Source: Ruminococcus flavefaciens
Lineage (GTDB): Bacteria > Bacillota > Clostridia > Oscillospirales > Ruminococcaceae
Assembly (NCBI RefSeq): GCF_900143025.1
Contig: NZ_FRCT01000003.1
Span: forward strand, 186,001 to 250,000
Length of the DNA stretch: 64,000 nucleotides
Reading direction: 5' to 3'
Both the position numbers and the translations under genes were made by a program. Position 1 is the first letter of the stretch. Every line of letters starts with the position of its first letter. The notes under the pieces are model-generated. The model was not told the DNA's origin, did not search any database, and worked only from the letters and a program-made list of their open reading frames with translations. Shown one piece after another: positions 25,412 through 33,827 of this stretch.

Positions 25412-26683
25412 TTATTCAGCAAGAAGCTTTTCAGCAGCCGCTATCTTTACACAGATAACAAACAGATCCATAGCCTTTGCAAGATCCTCTATAGGAGGAT
25501 ATGTAGGAGCAAGTCTGATGTTCTTGTCGTCAGGATCAACGCCGTATGGGAAGGTTGCGCCTGCACCTGTAAGTGTTACGCCTGCATCCTTACAGAGCTG
25601 AACTATTCTCTTTGCACAGCCGTCAGGTGCATTGAATGAGATAAAGTAACCGCCCTCAGGTGTAGTCCATGAACCAATTCCGAGAGGAGCGATCTCGCTC
25701 TGGAGCCTCTCGCATACCAGTCTGAACTTAGGAGCAATGATAGCCATGTGCTTCTTCATATGCTCGACCATATTTTCGTATGTACCAAAATACCTGACAT
25801 GACGCATCTGGTTCATTTTATCGTAGCCTATGATGCTGATGCCGAGATACTTCTTGAGCTCCTCAATATTCTCCTTGCTTGCACCCATTACAGCAACGCC
25901 TGCGCCCGGGAATGTTACCTTTGAGGTTGAACCGAACATATAGACAATGTTCTCATTGCCTGCCTTCTTAGCTTCATCAAGTATGTTAAGAATATACTTA
26001 GGCTTATCTGTGAGATGATGTATACAATAAGCGTTATCCCAGAAAATACGGAAATCCTTTGCAGCAGGCTTCAGAGAAGCAAAACGCTTTACTGTCTCAT
26101 CGCTGTATGAGATACCGTCAGGATTTGAATACTGCGGTACACACCATATGCCCTTTACTGCCTCGTCCTTTACGAGTTCCTCGACCATGTCCATATCGGG
26201 ACCTGTAGGAGTCATAGGAACATTTATCATCTCAACGCCAAAGAACTCAGTTACCTTGAAGTGTCTGTCATAGCCCGGAACAGGACAAAGGAACTTTATC
26301 TTTCCGCACTGTGACCACGGCTTGCTGCCCAGTATGCCCTTGTTGAAGGCGCACTGCACTGCAAAGAACATAGCATTAAGACTTGAATTACCGTAAATGA
26401 TGACTTCCTCAGGATCAACGCCAAGCATTTTTGAAAAGAACTTCTTTGCCTCCGGGATACCGTCAAGTATTCCGTAATTGCGGACATCGTTTCCACATTC
26501 GCTCATAAAGTTTCCGTCATCAAAAGTCTTGAGCATATCCACGCTGAGCTCAAGCTGCTCCTTACACGGATTACCTCTTGCCATATTGAGACAAAGCCCC
26601 TGACCCTTAAAGTCGTTATAGAGCTTCTCGTTCTCATTCTTGAACGAAGCGATCTCATCTTTTGTCATCTGGGATAAATTCAT
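25412..26683 (-). CDS. PLP-dependent aminotransferase, class I-like (PF12897-type)
   Basis: A 423-residue fold-type I aminotransferase. Visible features: LNMARGNPCKEQLELS near the N-terminus, YGILDGIPEAKKFFSKMLG, CVPQYSNPDGISYS (family NPxG motif), FRIFWDNAYCIHHL (Asp and Tyr of the PLP pocket), GSTSKVTFPGAGVAVMG with the Schiff-base lysine, and IRLAPTYPP with the carboxylate-binding Arg. This subgroup is usually annotated as aspartate/alanine-type aminotransferase; the substrate is not fixed by sequence. The start is ATG 26683, preceded by AAAGGTGAGATCCCTATA; the frame stays open upstream but without such a site. A promoter lies at 26745-26773. Confidence 0.9.
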   Translation of the reverse strand: MNLSQMTKDEIASFKNENEKLYNDFKGQGLCLNMARGNPCKEQLELSVDMLKTFDDGNFMSECGNDVRNYGILDGIPEAKKFFSKMLGVDPEEVIIYGNSSLNAMFFAVQCAFNKGILGSKPWSQCGKIKFLCPVPGYDRHFKVTEFFGVEMINVPMTPTGPDMDMVEELVKDEAVKGIWCVPQYSNPDGISYSDETVKRFASLKPAAKDFRIFWDNAYCIHHLTDKPKYILNILDEAKKAGNENIVYMFGSTSKVTFPGAGVAVMGASKENIEELKKYLGISIIGYDKMNQMRHVRYFGTYENMVEHMKKHMAIIAPKFRLVCERLQSEIAPLGIGSWTTPEGGYFISFNAPDGCAKRIVQLCKDAGVTLTGAGATFPYGVDPDDKNIRLAPTYPPIEDLAKAMDLFVICVKIAAAEKLLAE

Positions 26684-26744
26684 TATAGGGATCTCACCTT
26701 TCAAATATTTATAGGTGCATAACAGCACAAAATCTCCAAATAAA

Positions 26745-26773
26745 AGTATATCACAGCGTTCGGACATTTTCAA
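26745..26773 (-). promoter_or_regulatory. Promoter of the aminotransferase gene
   Basis: Minus strand TTGAAA (26768-26773), 17-bp spacer, TATACT (26745-26750). Confidence 0.75.
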
Positions 26774-26921
26774 GTGACAATATAACAAATTATAATGCAG
26801 GAATTTCCGTTTTTTTGTTATTTTCGCAATTACGCCGATATATAGCGATATTCTCATTTGGAATAGCTGTGATGGTTATAAGTACAAATGTAAATGTTTG
26901 ATGAAAATTAAGATAAAGCCA

Positions 26922-26950
26922 TTGACTTTTATAGCGATTTTGTATATAAT
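26922..26950 (+). promoter_or_regulatory. Promoter of the transglutaminase-dockerin gene
   Basis: TTGACT (26922-26927), 17-bp spacer, TATAAT (26945-26950). Confidence 0.85.
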
Positions 26951-27012
26951 ATAAGTATATAGAAAAAGTACATAGGGGATGGGAATTAATTGCTTCTATA
27001 GGAGGTATCTTT

Positions 27013-28581
27013 ATGAAAAAATTAATCTCATCGACGATCTCTGTTCTGACATCTGTGGTTATGCTTACCGGCGGCTGCTTTAGCACGGCATTCGCAGAAA
27101 GCGATATGACATCAGGAAATGCAGACTTTATTGAGAATGAAACGTATCTCGGGGATATTGATATCTTTGGCAGATATCAGCTTTCTGACAATCCAAAGGT
27201 CAGATCTAATTACAGCAGCAATTCTTACAATTACGGCGATATGCTTGATGAAAACAATCTTGCAGTATACAATACCGTAAAAACTCTCACTAAACCTACC
27301 GATCAGGCGTTCACAGTAAAGCTGCCAAAGCCTGTCACTGTAAGCCTTTCGTCCTCACCGTATTCAAGAAACGGCTTCAAGGACGAAGATGCTGAAGCTC
27401 TTCAGACTGCATTTATCGAAAACTGCAAACCCGGACTGGACTGCGCGTTCTTCGATATGCCTGAGCTATACTGGGTAGACCCTTCAAACTGGGCTATTGC
27501 TATCGGAAAGGATACGGGCTTCACATCAAACTGGCCGCGTTCAGGTTATATTGCTACAATATACAATATAACCATATATCCTGCTTATCTTAGCTGCTTC
27601 AGTTCCGTAGAGGAAGCTATCGAGTACGGTGATATGCTTGAGGAGGCTATTGAAAAAGTCGATGTATCAGGCGAAACAAGATATGAAAAACTGAAAAAGA
27701 TCCATGATCAAATTGCCCTCTTCACCTATTATGACACCGAAGCAAAATTCAGCAGTTCAGCTCTTGGAGCTCTTGTTGAACCAGGTGTTGTATGTGAGGG
27801 TTATTCCGAAGCCTTCAAGCTTATTTGCGACAGGCTCGATATCCCTTGCGTATGTGTTTTCGGCAATCTGAATGATGAAGAAAATTCCGCTCATATGTGG
27901 AATTACGTTCAGATGGAGGACGGCAATTGGTATGCTATGGACGTTACATGGGACGATCTTGACGGAAAAAACGGCCGTGAGATCAAGTATGATTACTTCC
28001 TGAAAGGTTCAAAGCGCTTCTTCACAAATCATACTCCCGAAAGCATTTACACCATTACTCCAATGGAATATCCCGAAATATCGGTAAATGATTACGTCTT
28101 CACGGCTCCGCCTGTGACCACGACATCAACAGAAACTACTACAACTACAACTACAACTACAACCACAACCACAACAACTACTACCAGCACCACCACTACA
28201 ACTACACCTACTACTTCAACCACATCTGAAACAACTACTACATCAGAGCCGACAACTACCACAACAACGACAACAACTACGTCAAAACCTACTACAACGT
28301 CAACTACTACTACTTACACCACATCAACAACTACTTCCACAGAAACTACTACATCAACCACCTCGCAGACAACCACCACTACAACTACATTTTTCGTGTT
28401 CCCTGAAAGACCTGTAGGCGATATCAACCGTGACGGAGAAGTTAATATTGCAGACCTTGTTTACCTGCAAAACTCTCTCCTTGGCAAAGTAAGACTTCGT
28501 TCAGGCTGCGACTGTAATAAAGACGGCGTTGCTGATGTTTTTGACCTTGTCTTTTTAAGAAAACTGCTCATTAATCATTAA
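27013..28581 (+). CDS. Secreted transglutaminase-like protein with Thr linker and dockerin
   Basis: A 522-residue protein: signal peptide (1-~29, ending AFAES), an N-terminal region, a transglutaminase-like domain with a complete Cys-His-Asp triad (VVCEGYSEAF with Cys261, AHMWNYV with His294, YAMDVTWDD with Asp310), a ~90-residue Thr tract (about 370-460), and a C-terminal dockerin (about 465-522; VGDINRDGEVNIADLVYLQN and CDCNKDGVADVFDLVFLRK). Bacterial members of the superfamily are peptidases or cross-linking enzymes; the substrate is unknown. The dockerin implies it is displayed on a scaffoldin. RBS ATAGGAGGT precedes ATG 27013. The linker DNA is an ACN-codon repeat prone to slippage. Confidence 0.9.
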   Translation: MKKLISSTISVLTSVVMLTGGCFSTAFAESDMTSGNADFIENETYLGDIDIFGRYQLSDNPKVRSNYSSNSYNYGDMLDENNLAVYNTVKTLTKPTDQAFTVKLPKPVTVSLSSSPYSRNGFKDEDAEALQTAFIENCKPGLDCAFFDMPELYWVDPSNWAIAIGKDTGFTSNWPRSGYIATIYNITIYPAYLSCFSSVEEAIEYGDMLEEAIEKVDVSGETRYEKLKKIHDQIALFTYYDTEAKFSSSALGALVEPGVVCEGYSEAFKLICDRLDIPCVCVFGNLNDEENSAHMWNYVQMEDGNWYAMDVTWDDLDGKNGREIKYDYFLKGSKRFFTNHTPESIYTITPMEYPEISVNDYVFTAPPVTTTSTETTTTTTTTTTTTTTTTTSTTTTTTPTTSTTSETTTTSEPTTTTTTTTTTSKPTTTSTTTTYTTSTTTSTETTTSTTSQTTTTTTTFFVFPERPVGDINRDGEVNIADLVYLQNSLLGKVRLRSGCDCNKDGVADVFDLVFLRKLLINH

Positions 28582-28603
28582 TTGTTCTTCCATTTCAAAA
28601 CGT

Positions 28604-28634
28604 CAGAGGCTCCGAGCTTTTATCGGAGCCTCTG
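28604..28634 (+). terminator. Hairpin after the transglutaminase-dockerin gene
   Basis: CAGAGGCTCCGA (28604-28615) pairs with TCGGAGCCTCTG (28623-28634). The stem is perfect but no T run follows. Confidence 0.65.
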
Positions 28635-28788
28635 TACGTTAATGACGCTTTACAAATATGATGTTTTGTGTTATGATTACATAGGCTGCAAACCTAAAAA
28701 GCTTGCAGCCGAACCATCTCCCCGAAAAATGCAGACCCAAACCATATTCTAAAAGAAAGGGCTTCATATTTATGAAGTATGATAAAAT

Positions 28789-29655
28789 ATGAAAGAACCA
28801 ACTCCAAAGACAAATAAGCTTATACTTATTTTCACTGCCCTATTCATGCGTTGGGCGATGATGTTTATTATCATCTTTTCGCTGACATCTCTTATCGACA
28901 TTATCAGCGGACAAAAAGCAAATACAATAGGCTTTCGCGTGTTATTTGCAGCAGTCGGCTCGGTGATAGCCAACCTCGTTGCAAGGCTTTTCATACTTCC
29001 GCGGCTCAATAAGCAGTACAGTGTTTTCCGCAGGATACTGCAAAAAATTGCGGAACATGGATACTCCGACGAGGTTATAGCCAAAATGGAGGAGCAGCTC
29101 ACCTTTTGCAGGGCTGAACCAAGAAAGTATACTGCGTATACAAATCAGTACGCTATGTTCCTCGCAGAGGCTTACCTTTCACTGAAACAGTTTGACAAGT
29201 CTGAGGAAAAGCTTGAGATAGCTGATATCGACTTCATGCAGATACAGGCTAAAAATCCCGAATCGCTGCCTGCTCAGCATAATATCGTAATGCTGTGTGT
29301 ACTGTGGGTGCAGCTGTATGCAGGTCGGAACGACAAAAAAATGGTTGAGGATCAGCTCAGGAACGGCGAACGATATTTCTCAAAATACCGCGGTATGAAC
29401 GAGATCACCGACTATTTTATAGATACAGCATATTTTGAGTCGCTTATGATACACGATCAGTACAACAACGCCTTGAAGCTTCTGGACAAGTATGCAAATG
29501 ACGAACAGCTTTCCTTCGGCGTATTCCTTGATAAAGCAAGGTGTCTTAAAAGAATGGGCAAGGCAGAAGAAGCAGACGCTTTTTTCAATAAAGCCTATGA
29601 CGCGGCATCTAACGACTGGCGCAGAAAAACAGTCGACATCGAACGAAGTATATAA
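28789..29655 (+). CDS. Membrane protein with TPR-like C-terminal domain
   Basis: A 288-residue protein that I do not recognise by family. Two membrane helices (about 9-34 and 45-68) are followed by a ~215-residue cytoplasmic helical region with TPR-like spacing (AMFLAEAYLSLKQFDKSEEKLEIA; ALKLLDKYANDEQLSFGVFLDKARCLKRMGKAEEADAFFNKAY). Such proteins usually act as scaffolds. The start at 28789 has no good ribosome binding site at normal distance. It overlaps (ATGA) the end of a six-codon reading frame, MKYDKI, beginning at 28772 behind AAAGAAAGGG, so translation may be coupled. Confidence 0.75.
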   Translation: MKEPTPKTNKLILIFTALFMRWAMMFIIIFSLTSLIDIISGQKANTIGFRVLFAAVGSVIANLVARLFILPRLNKQYSVFRRILQKIAEHGYSDEVIAKMEEQLTFCRAEPRKYTAYTNQYAMFLAEAYLSLKQFDKSEEKLEIADIDFMQIQAKNPESLPAQHNIVMLCVLWVQLYAGRNDKKMVEDQLRNGERYFSKYRGMNEITDYFIDTAYFESLMIHDQYNNALKLLDKYANDEQLSFGVFLDKARCLKRMGKAEEADAFFNKAYDAASNDWRRKTVDIERSI

Positions 29656-29656
29656 G

Positions 29657-29694
29657 AAAAAGCTCCTGTGTGTATGATACATACAGGAGCTTTT
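29657..29694. terminator. Bidirectional terminator between convergent genes
   Basis: AAAAGCTCCTGT (29657-29668) pairs with ACAGGAGCTTTT (29683-29694) with an additional GTAT/ATAC inner stem. It can serve both the TPR-like gene (plus) and the GH5 gene (minus). Confidence 0.92.
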
Positions 29695-29716
29695 CTTTAT
29701 ATTTTGATAGGAGTTG

Positions 29717-31336
29717 TTATTGAGTTACAGGAGCAAGTGATGCTATCTTCTTGAGAAGAAATTCCTGAATACGTACAGCATCGTTTGAAGTGATACCCTT
29801 GCTCGAAGTATCAACGTCACCGTTTGCCTGTCCCTGTTCGGTTATTGCATTTTCATCTGTTCCGCCGAGACCGTACTTGTTCGGATTTGCAAGACTCTGC
29901 ATAATGAGGACTATATCAGACATATCCACATCACCGTCACAGTTCACATCGCCCCATATCGTTACCTTGATATCAGGCACAGATGTGGTCGTAACTGTTG
30001 AAGTCGTTGTTTCAACAGCAGATGTTGTTGTAACTGTAGTAGTCGATGTTGTAGTTGCTGAAGAAGAAGTTGTTGTCGATGTAGTAGTTGTTGAAGTTGT
30101 AGTCGTAGTAGTCTCATGAGTCTTAGGCACAAATCCCGATATCTCATTGAATAGCTTCTTCAATTCCTGATCTACGAGCTTGCAGGCAGATCTGTCATAG
30201 TGACCCTTGATTACAGTACCGTCATCTGTTGTGGAATCCGGAGTTGACCAGAGTACAGGACAAAGTCCGTGTTCGTATGCTGATTTGCAGACAGAGCTGA
30301 GGAAAAGTCTTACCGAATCAGGATTTTTTCCCTTTGTAGGACAGCCGTATTCACCGACAATTACAGGTATACCCTTATCTACGTATCCCTTTTTCATCAT
30401 TTCCATATTGTCGTTGAGTTCCTTGTAGTCCGCGTCTGTTCCCCATGTAGAACGAGCCTTTGCCCATGTTTCGTCCTTATCTTCAAGGATAGCAAAACCG
30501 GCGGGAGTATAGTAATGTACGGAAACTGCCATATGGTTAGCAGGATCGTCAGGCATCTTGAAAAGCGGATCACAGGTACGGTCAAAGCCTGTATTATATC
30601 CTGATATCAGCAAATGACGCTTAGGATTATTTCCGCCGGAACTGCGGACAGTATCAACAAATTTCTGATTTATCTCGTTCACAAGTCCATATGACTCAGC
30701 CTTTCCGTCTGTGCTTCCCCACGGATTCCAGATCTTCTCCCAGCCGAGCTCCTCGTTCTGTGACTCAAACATTAGCTTGTCACCGTACTCCTTGAAGCTG
30801 TCTGCGATCTGCTCCCACATTACCTTATAACGCTTCATACACTCGTCCTTGTTATCGGGGAATGTATTTACCCAACCGTTGTCCCAGTGGATATTTATTA
30901 TACAGTACATATCAGCGTCGATTACCCAGTCAACGATCTCATGTACTCTTGCGTCAAGGTCGTCATTGATATTATAATTTTCGCCCATAAGGTTAGACCA
31001 AGCAACAGGAACGCGGACTACTCCGAAGCCTTCGTCAGCCATGCCCTGTATCATTGCCTTTGTTACAACAGGACTTCCCCATGCAGTCTCATAATCCTGC
31101 ACGGTGAGGACACCGTCGCCCCACTGCTTGTCAACATCAGCGATCCAGTCGCCGCAGGCTTCCATAGTATTACCAAGATTGATGCCTATTCCCATTTCCT
31201 TGACTATTTCCATAGTCGTCATATCGCGCATACCTTTGTCGGCAGCATACACTGTCCCGTTTGACTGCGGAAAACTTCCGAACGTAGAAGCCAGTACCAC
31301 AGCTGCAAGTACTAAACTGCACTTTTTTGTTCCCAT
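29717..31336 (-). CDS. GH5 endoglucanase with Thr linker and dockerin
   Basis: A 539-residue secreted cellulase: signal peptide (1-~31), GH5 catalytic domain (about 38-400), Thr-rich linker (about 408-453), dockerin (about 461-531). Catalytic residues are visible: acid/base Glu195 in MFESQNEELGW, nucleophile Glu329 in VIVGEYGCP. GINLGNTMEAC, VRVPVAWSN and INIHWDNGW are typical of GH5 subfamily 4, which cuts cellulose, mixed-linkage glucan and often xyloglucan. The dockerin (GDVNCDGDVDMSDIVLIMQS and GDVDTSSKGITSNDAVRIQE) has an insert between repeats and an atypical second loop. RBS TAGGAGGAATTAAAC precedes ATG 31336; the gene has its own promoter. Confidence 0.95.
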   Translation of the reverse strand: MGTKKCSLVLAAVVLASTFGSFPQSNGTVYAADKGMRDMTTMEIVKEMGIGINLGNTMEACGDWIADVDKQWGDGVLTVQDYETAWGSPVVTKAMIQGMADEGFGVVRVPVAWSNLMGENYNINDDLDARVHEIVDWVIDADMYCIINIHWDNGWVNTFPDNKDECMKRYKVMWEQIADSFKEYGDKLMFESQNEELGWEKIWNPWGSTDGKAESYGLVNEINQKFVDTVRSSGGNNPKRHLLISGYNTGFDRTCDPLFKMPDDPANHMAVSVHYYTPAGFAILEDKDETWAKARSTWGTDADYKELNDNMEMMKKGYVDKGIPVIVGEYGCPTKGKNPDSVRLFLSSVCKSAYEHGLCPVLWSTPDSTTDDGTVIKGHYDRSACKLVDQELKKLFNEISGFVPKTHETTTTTTSTTTTSTTTSSSATTTSTTTVTTTSAVETTTSTVTTTSVPDIKVTIWGDVNCDGDVDMSDIVLIMQSLANPNKYGLGGTDENAITEQGQANGDVDTSSKGITSNDAVRIQEFLLKKIASLAPVTQ

Positions 31337-31388
31337 GTTTAATTCCTCCTAAAAATTAATTCCCCGATTGGATCTGTTACCCAAAAGT

Positions 31389-31417
31389 ATTATAACACCT
31401 TTTTTTCCGTTTCGCAA
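31389..31417 (-). promoter_or_regulatory. Promoter of the GH5 gene
   Basis: Minus strand TTGCGA (31412-31417), 17-bp spacer, TATAAT (31389-31394). Confidence 0.78.
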
Positions 31418-31502
31418 CATTATTTTGATATTTTTTAGTATTTTACGTAATAATATTGTTATTATTTACACCTAATCTTCATTTTGTCCACCCAAATTAA
31501 TA

Positions 31503-31534
31503 AAAAAGCGATACAGCCGAAACTGTACCGCTTT
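31503..31534 (-). terminator. Terminator of the EAL gene
   Basis: Minus strand AAAGCGGTACAG pairs with CTGTATCGCTTT (one mismatch) around a 6-base loop, followed by T. Confidence 0.85.
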
Positions 31535-31564
31535 AAATAACATATGAATTACCATAATGAACGA

Positions 31565-33529
31565 TCATGCTGATTTGATACTTATATCCCTGCACACTTT
31601 CAACTCGCCTGCAGCGATCCGCTCTCTTAGCTCCTCCAAGGGCACAGGCTTGCTGAACAGATAGCCCTGAGCACGTTCGCAGCCGATATTTCCAAGAAAA
31701 TCGAACTGCTCCTTTGTCTCCACACCCTCGGTAAGGGAAACCATTTTGAGCTGCTTTGTAAGATCAACGATGTTTTCAAGAATAGGTCGTGTCTTTTCAT
31801 TATTCTTAAAGCCCGAAAGGAACTTCATATCTATCTTCAAAACATCAAAGTGATAATCCTTCAGAACGTTAAGTGACGAATAGCCGCTTCCGAAATCATC
31901 GAGCCATACCTTATATCCGAATTCTCTCAGCTTCTTTATAGCGTCAGGCAGGAAGTCCTGCTGTACCGTCAGGGCGCTTTCCGTTATCTCCACGTCCATA
32001 AATTCCTTTGGCACATCGTATTTTTCCACCATTTCGCAAAGATAGCCAACTATATCGCAAAGCTCGAAATCCAGTCTTGAGAAGTTGAGGGAAACAGGCG
32101 CAAATGGCTTTTTATTGTCCACAGAGTCACGATAATCCCTGCATACAGCCTCAATGATGTACTTATCCAGCTTATATATCTGGCGATACTCTTCAAGTAT
32201 CTCTATAAATGACCCGGGAGAAAGAAGTCCGTATTTCGGGTCCTGCCACCTTGCAAGAGCTTCAAGACCGCATATACAGCCTGTTTTTGTCGAAACAATG
32301 GGCTGATAATAAACTTTGATATATCCGTTCTGAATAGCTGTATCAATATTGTTTACGATATACTGCTTGAGGTGGAATTTATCCTCCAGCGACTTATCGT
32401 AAAGTCTGAGAGTCCTGTCATAATGCTTCTTGATACTGTTGCAGGCAAAACGTGCGCGATCGCAGGCAAGGCTTACATCAGCCTCATCGCCAACAGGCTT
32501 GTAGGCTCCGCATTTCAATTCAAGGTGTACTTCCTTCTGTAGTCTCTTTACCTCGCCGGAAAGCTCACCGATAACATTCTGCACTCCGTCCAACCGTGTG
32601 AGCACGACGAAATGGTCATCGGAAAATCTTGAAACAAGTGAGCCATTAAAAGCCGCATCTATCATATGAGCGATCCTCTTCAACAGGTCATTTCCTGCAT
32701 GGAAGCCGTATTTTTCGTTATATGACTTGAAATTTTCTATATCAAAGAAAAGGAAGATAATACTTTCTCTGTCAGTGGTCACATAGTTGAGGAGCTTCTC
32801 AGCCTCCGAACGGAAATAAACCATATTATGTATCCCCGTAAGCTCGTCCTCAACAGATATCTTTGAAAGGTATGTATTGACCTCCTCCAGATTCTGGTCT
32901 TTAAGAGCCTGAGCCCTTGTATTGTTATAGTTGGCAATACAAACCATCATGGTAGATAGCCACATTATGAAGAAATTGACCTTCGTAGCATCTGTAGTAC
33001 CTATAAGACCTGTATTCACCGCTGTCATCTGATCTATCCTGTGGAAGAAATACAGATACGAAGAAGCTGAGATCAGGAAAGCAATATAAGGTTTCCACGT
33101 AAGCAGACAAAGTGAAAACAGCTCCATAGTCAGGAACGTAAGGATCTGCTCGCCCTTTGAGTAGTCATTCAGGGAAACCTTTATGCCGAAATAAATACAT
33201 ACTAATGTAAATATCCATTTCACCAAAAGCCCGACTGCTCTGCTGCTCTTCTTTTCCCCCTTAATGTACCTCACAGCGCATACGAGCATAAGAGCGCCCG
33301 ATGCAAGAAGAACAATATAATTCAGATAATATTTTTCAAAATAATACGCGAACCTGCTCTGAAGATTATGCTCAAATATGGTTCTTGTCATTCGTATTAT
33401 CATCCAGATCTCAAGTACGACCACCACTATGGACATATATATGCTGGCTCGCATATTAGTCCTGTAAAAATAGTCACGGACATACTTGCATTCTTTTTCA
33501 AAGCCAAGACCCTGAAGCAGTACTTTCAT
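31565..33529 (-). CDS. Membrane c-di-GMP phosphodiesterase (EAL) with degenerate GGDEF domain
   Basis: A 654-residue protein: about six N-terminal membrane helices (residues 28-205), a GGDEF-fold domain (about 220-375) and a C-terminal EAL domain (about 395-640). The GGDEF signature is replaced by FSDDHF, so diguanylate cyclase activity is unlikely. The EAL domain keeps its metal and catalytic residues: GLEALARW (near 422), SLNFSR, DVEITES, WLDDFGSGYSS, LKIDMKF and LTEGVET. It should hydrolyse c-di-GMP in response to a signal sensed by the membrane part. It has a perfect promoter and terminator and is monocistronic. Confidence 0.92.
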   Translation of the reverse strand: MKVLLQGLGFEKECKYVRDYFYRTNMRASIYMSIVVVVLEIWMIIRMTRTIFEHNLQSRFAYYFEKYYLNYIVLLASGALMLVCAVRYIKGEKKSSRAVGLLVKWIFTLVCIYFGIKVSLNDYSKGEQILTFLTMELFSLCLLTWKPYIAFLISASSYLYFFHRIDQMTAVNTGLIGTTDATKVNFFIMWLSTMMVCIANYNNTRAQALKDQNLEEVNTYLSKISVEDELTGIHNMVYFRSEAEKLLNYVTTDRESIIFLFFDIENFKSYNEKYGFHAGNDLLKRIAHMIDAAFNGSLVSRFSDDHFVVLTRLDGVQNVIGELSGEVKRLQKEVHLELKCGAYKPVGDEADVSLACDRARFACNSIKKHYDRTLRLYDKSLEDKFHLKQYIVNNIDTAIQNGYIKVYYQPIVSTKTGCICGLEALARWQDPKYGLLSPGSFIEILEEYRQIYKLDKYIIEAVCRDYRDSVDNKKPFAPVSLNFSRLDFELCDIVGYLCEMVEKYDVPKEFMDVEITESALTVQQDFLPDAIKKLREFGYKVWLDDFGSGYSSLNVLKDYHFDVLKIDMKFLSGFKNNEKTRPILENIVDLTKQLKMVSLTEGVETKEQFDFLGNIGCERAQGYLFSKPVPLEELRERIAAGELKVCRDISIKSA

Positions 33530-33579
33530 GAATTAACCCCCCTTAGTAATTCATAAAAATAAATTTTAAATTCAAGCTC

Positions 33580-33608
33580 ATTATAACATAATGTCTGTAA
33601 GTTGTCAA
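33580..33608 (-). promoter_or_regulatory. Consensus promoter of the EAL gene
   Basis: Minus strand TTGACA (33603-33608), 17-bp spacer, TATAAT (33580-33585). Confidence 0.9.
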
Positions 33609-33746
33609 TAGAAGTCACATAAATTTAGTGTTTTTATACATATAATCAGCTTAAAAGCGATAATTAAGCCTGTTTTTGAGTTAAAAATCACTTCCTCAAA
33701 GTATATTATAATACAAAATAAACTTACCGTGATATTTCATGTGATA

Positions 33747-33775
33747 TTGCTTTATCTTTTATTTTATAGTATAAT
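33747..33775 (+). promoter_or_regulatory. Promoter of the PglX-like gene
   Basis: TTGCTT (33747-33752), 17-bp spacer, TATAAT (33770-33775). Confidence 0.7.
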
Positions 33776-33827
33776 AAAGCAGTGATATACTGAAAAAAGG
33801 CAGATTTCTTTGAAGGGAGGGATATAC

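Larger units (their letters stand above)
26684..27012. other. Divergent promoter region
   Basis: These 329 bases separate two divergent genes. They contain the aminotransferase promoter (26745-26773, minus) and the transglutaminase-dockerin promoter (26922-26950, plus). No further gene or structured element is seen. Confidence 0.7.

Noticed and set aside
28120..28400. Repetitive DNA that could be taken for a CRISPR or tandem repeat locus
   Set aside because: It is an in-frame Thr-codon tract within the transglutaminase-dockerin gene; there are no regularly spaced repeats with unique spacers.
29790..30119. A plus-strand open frame rich in Val/Glu opposite the GH5 linker
   Set aside because: It is only the complement of the Thr-codon repeat of the GH5 linker.
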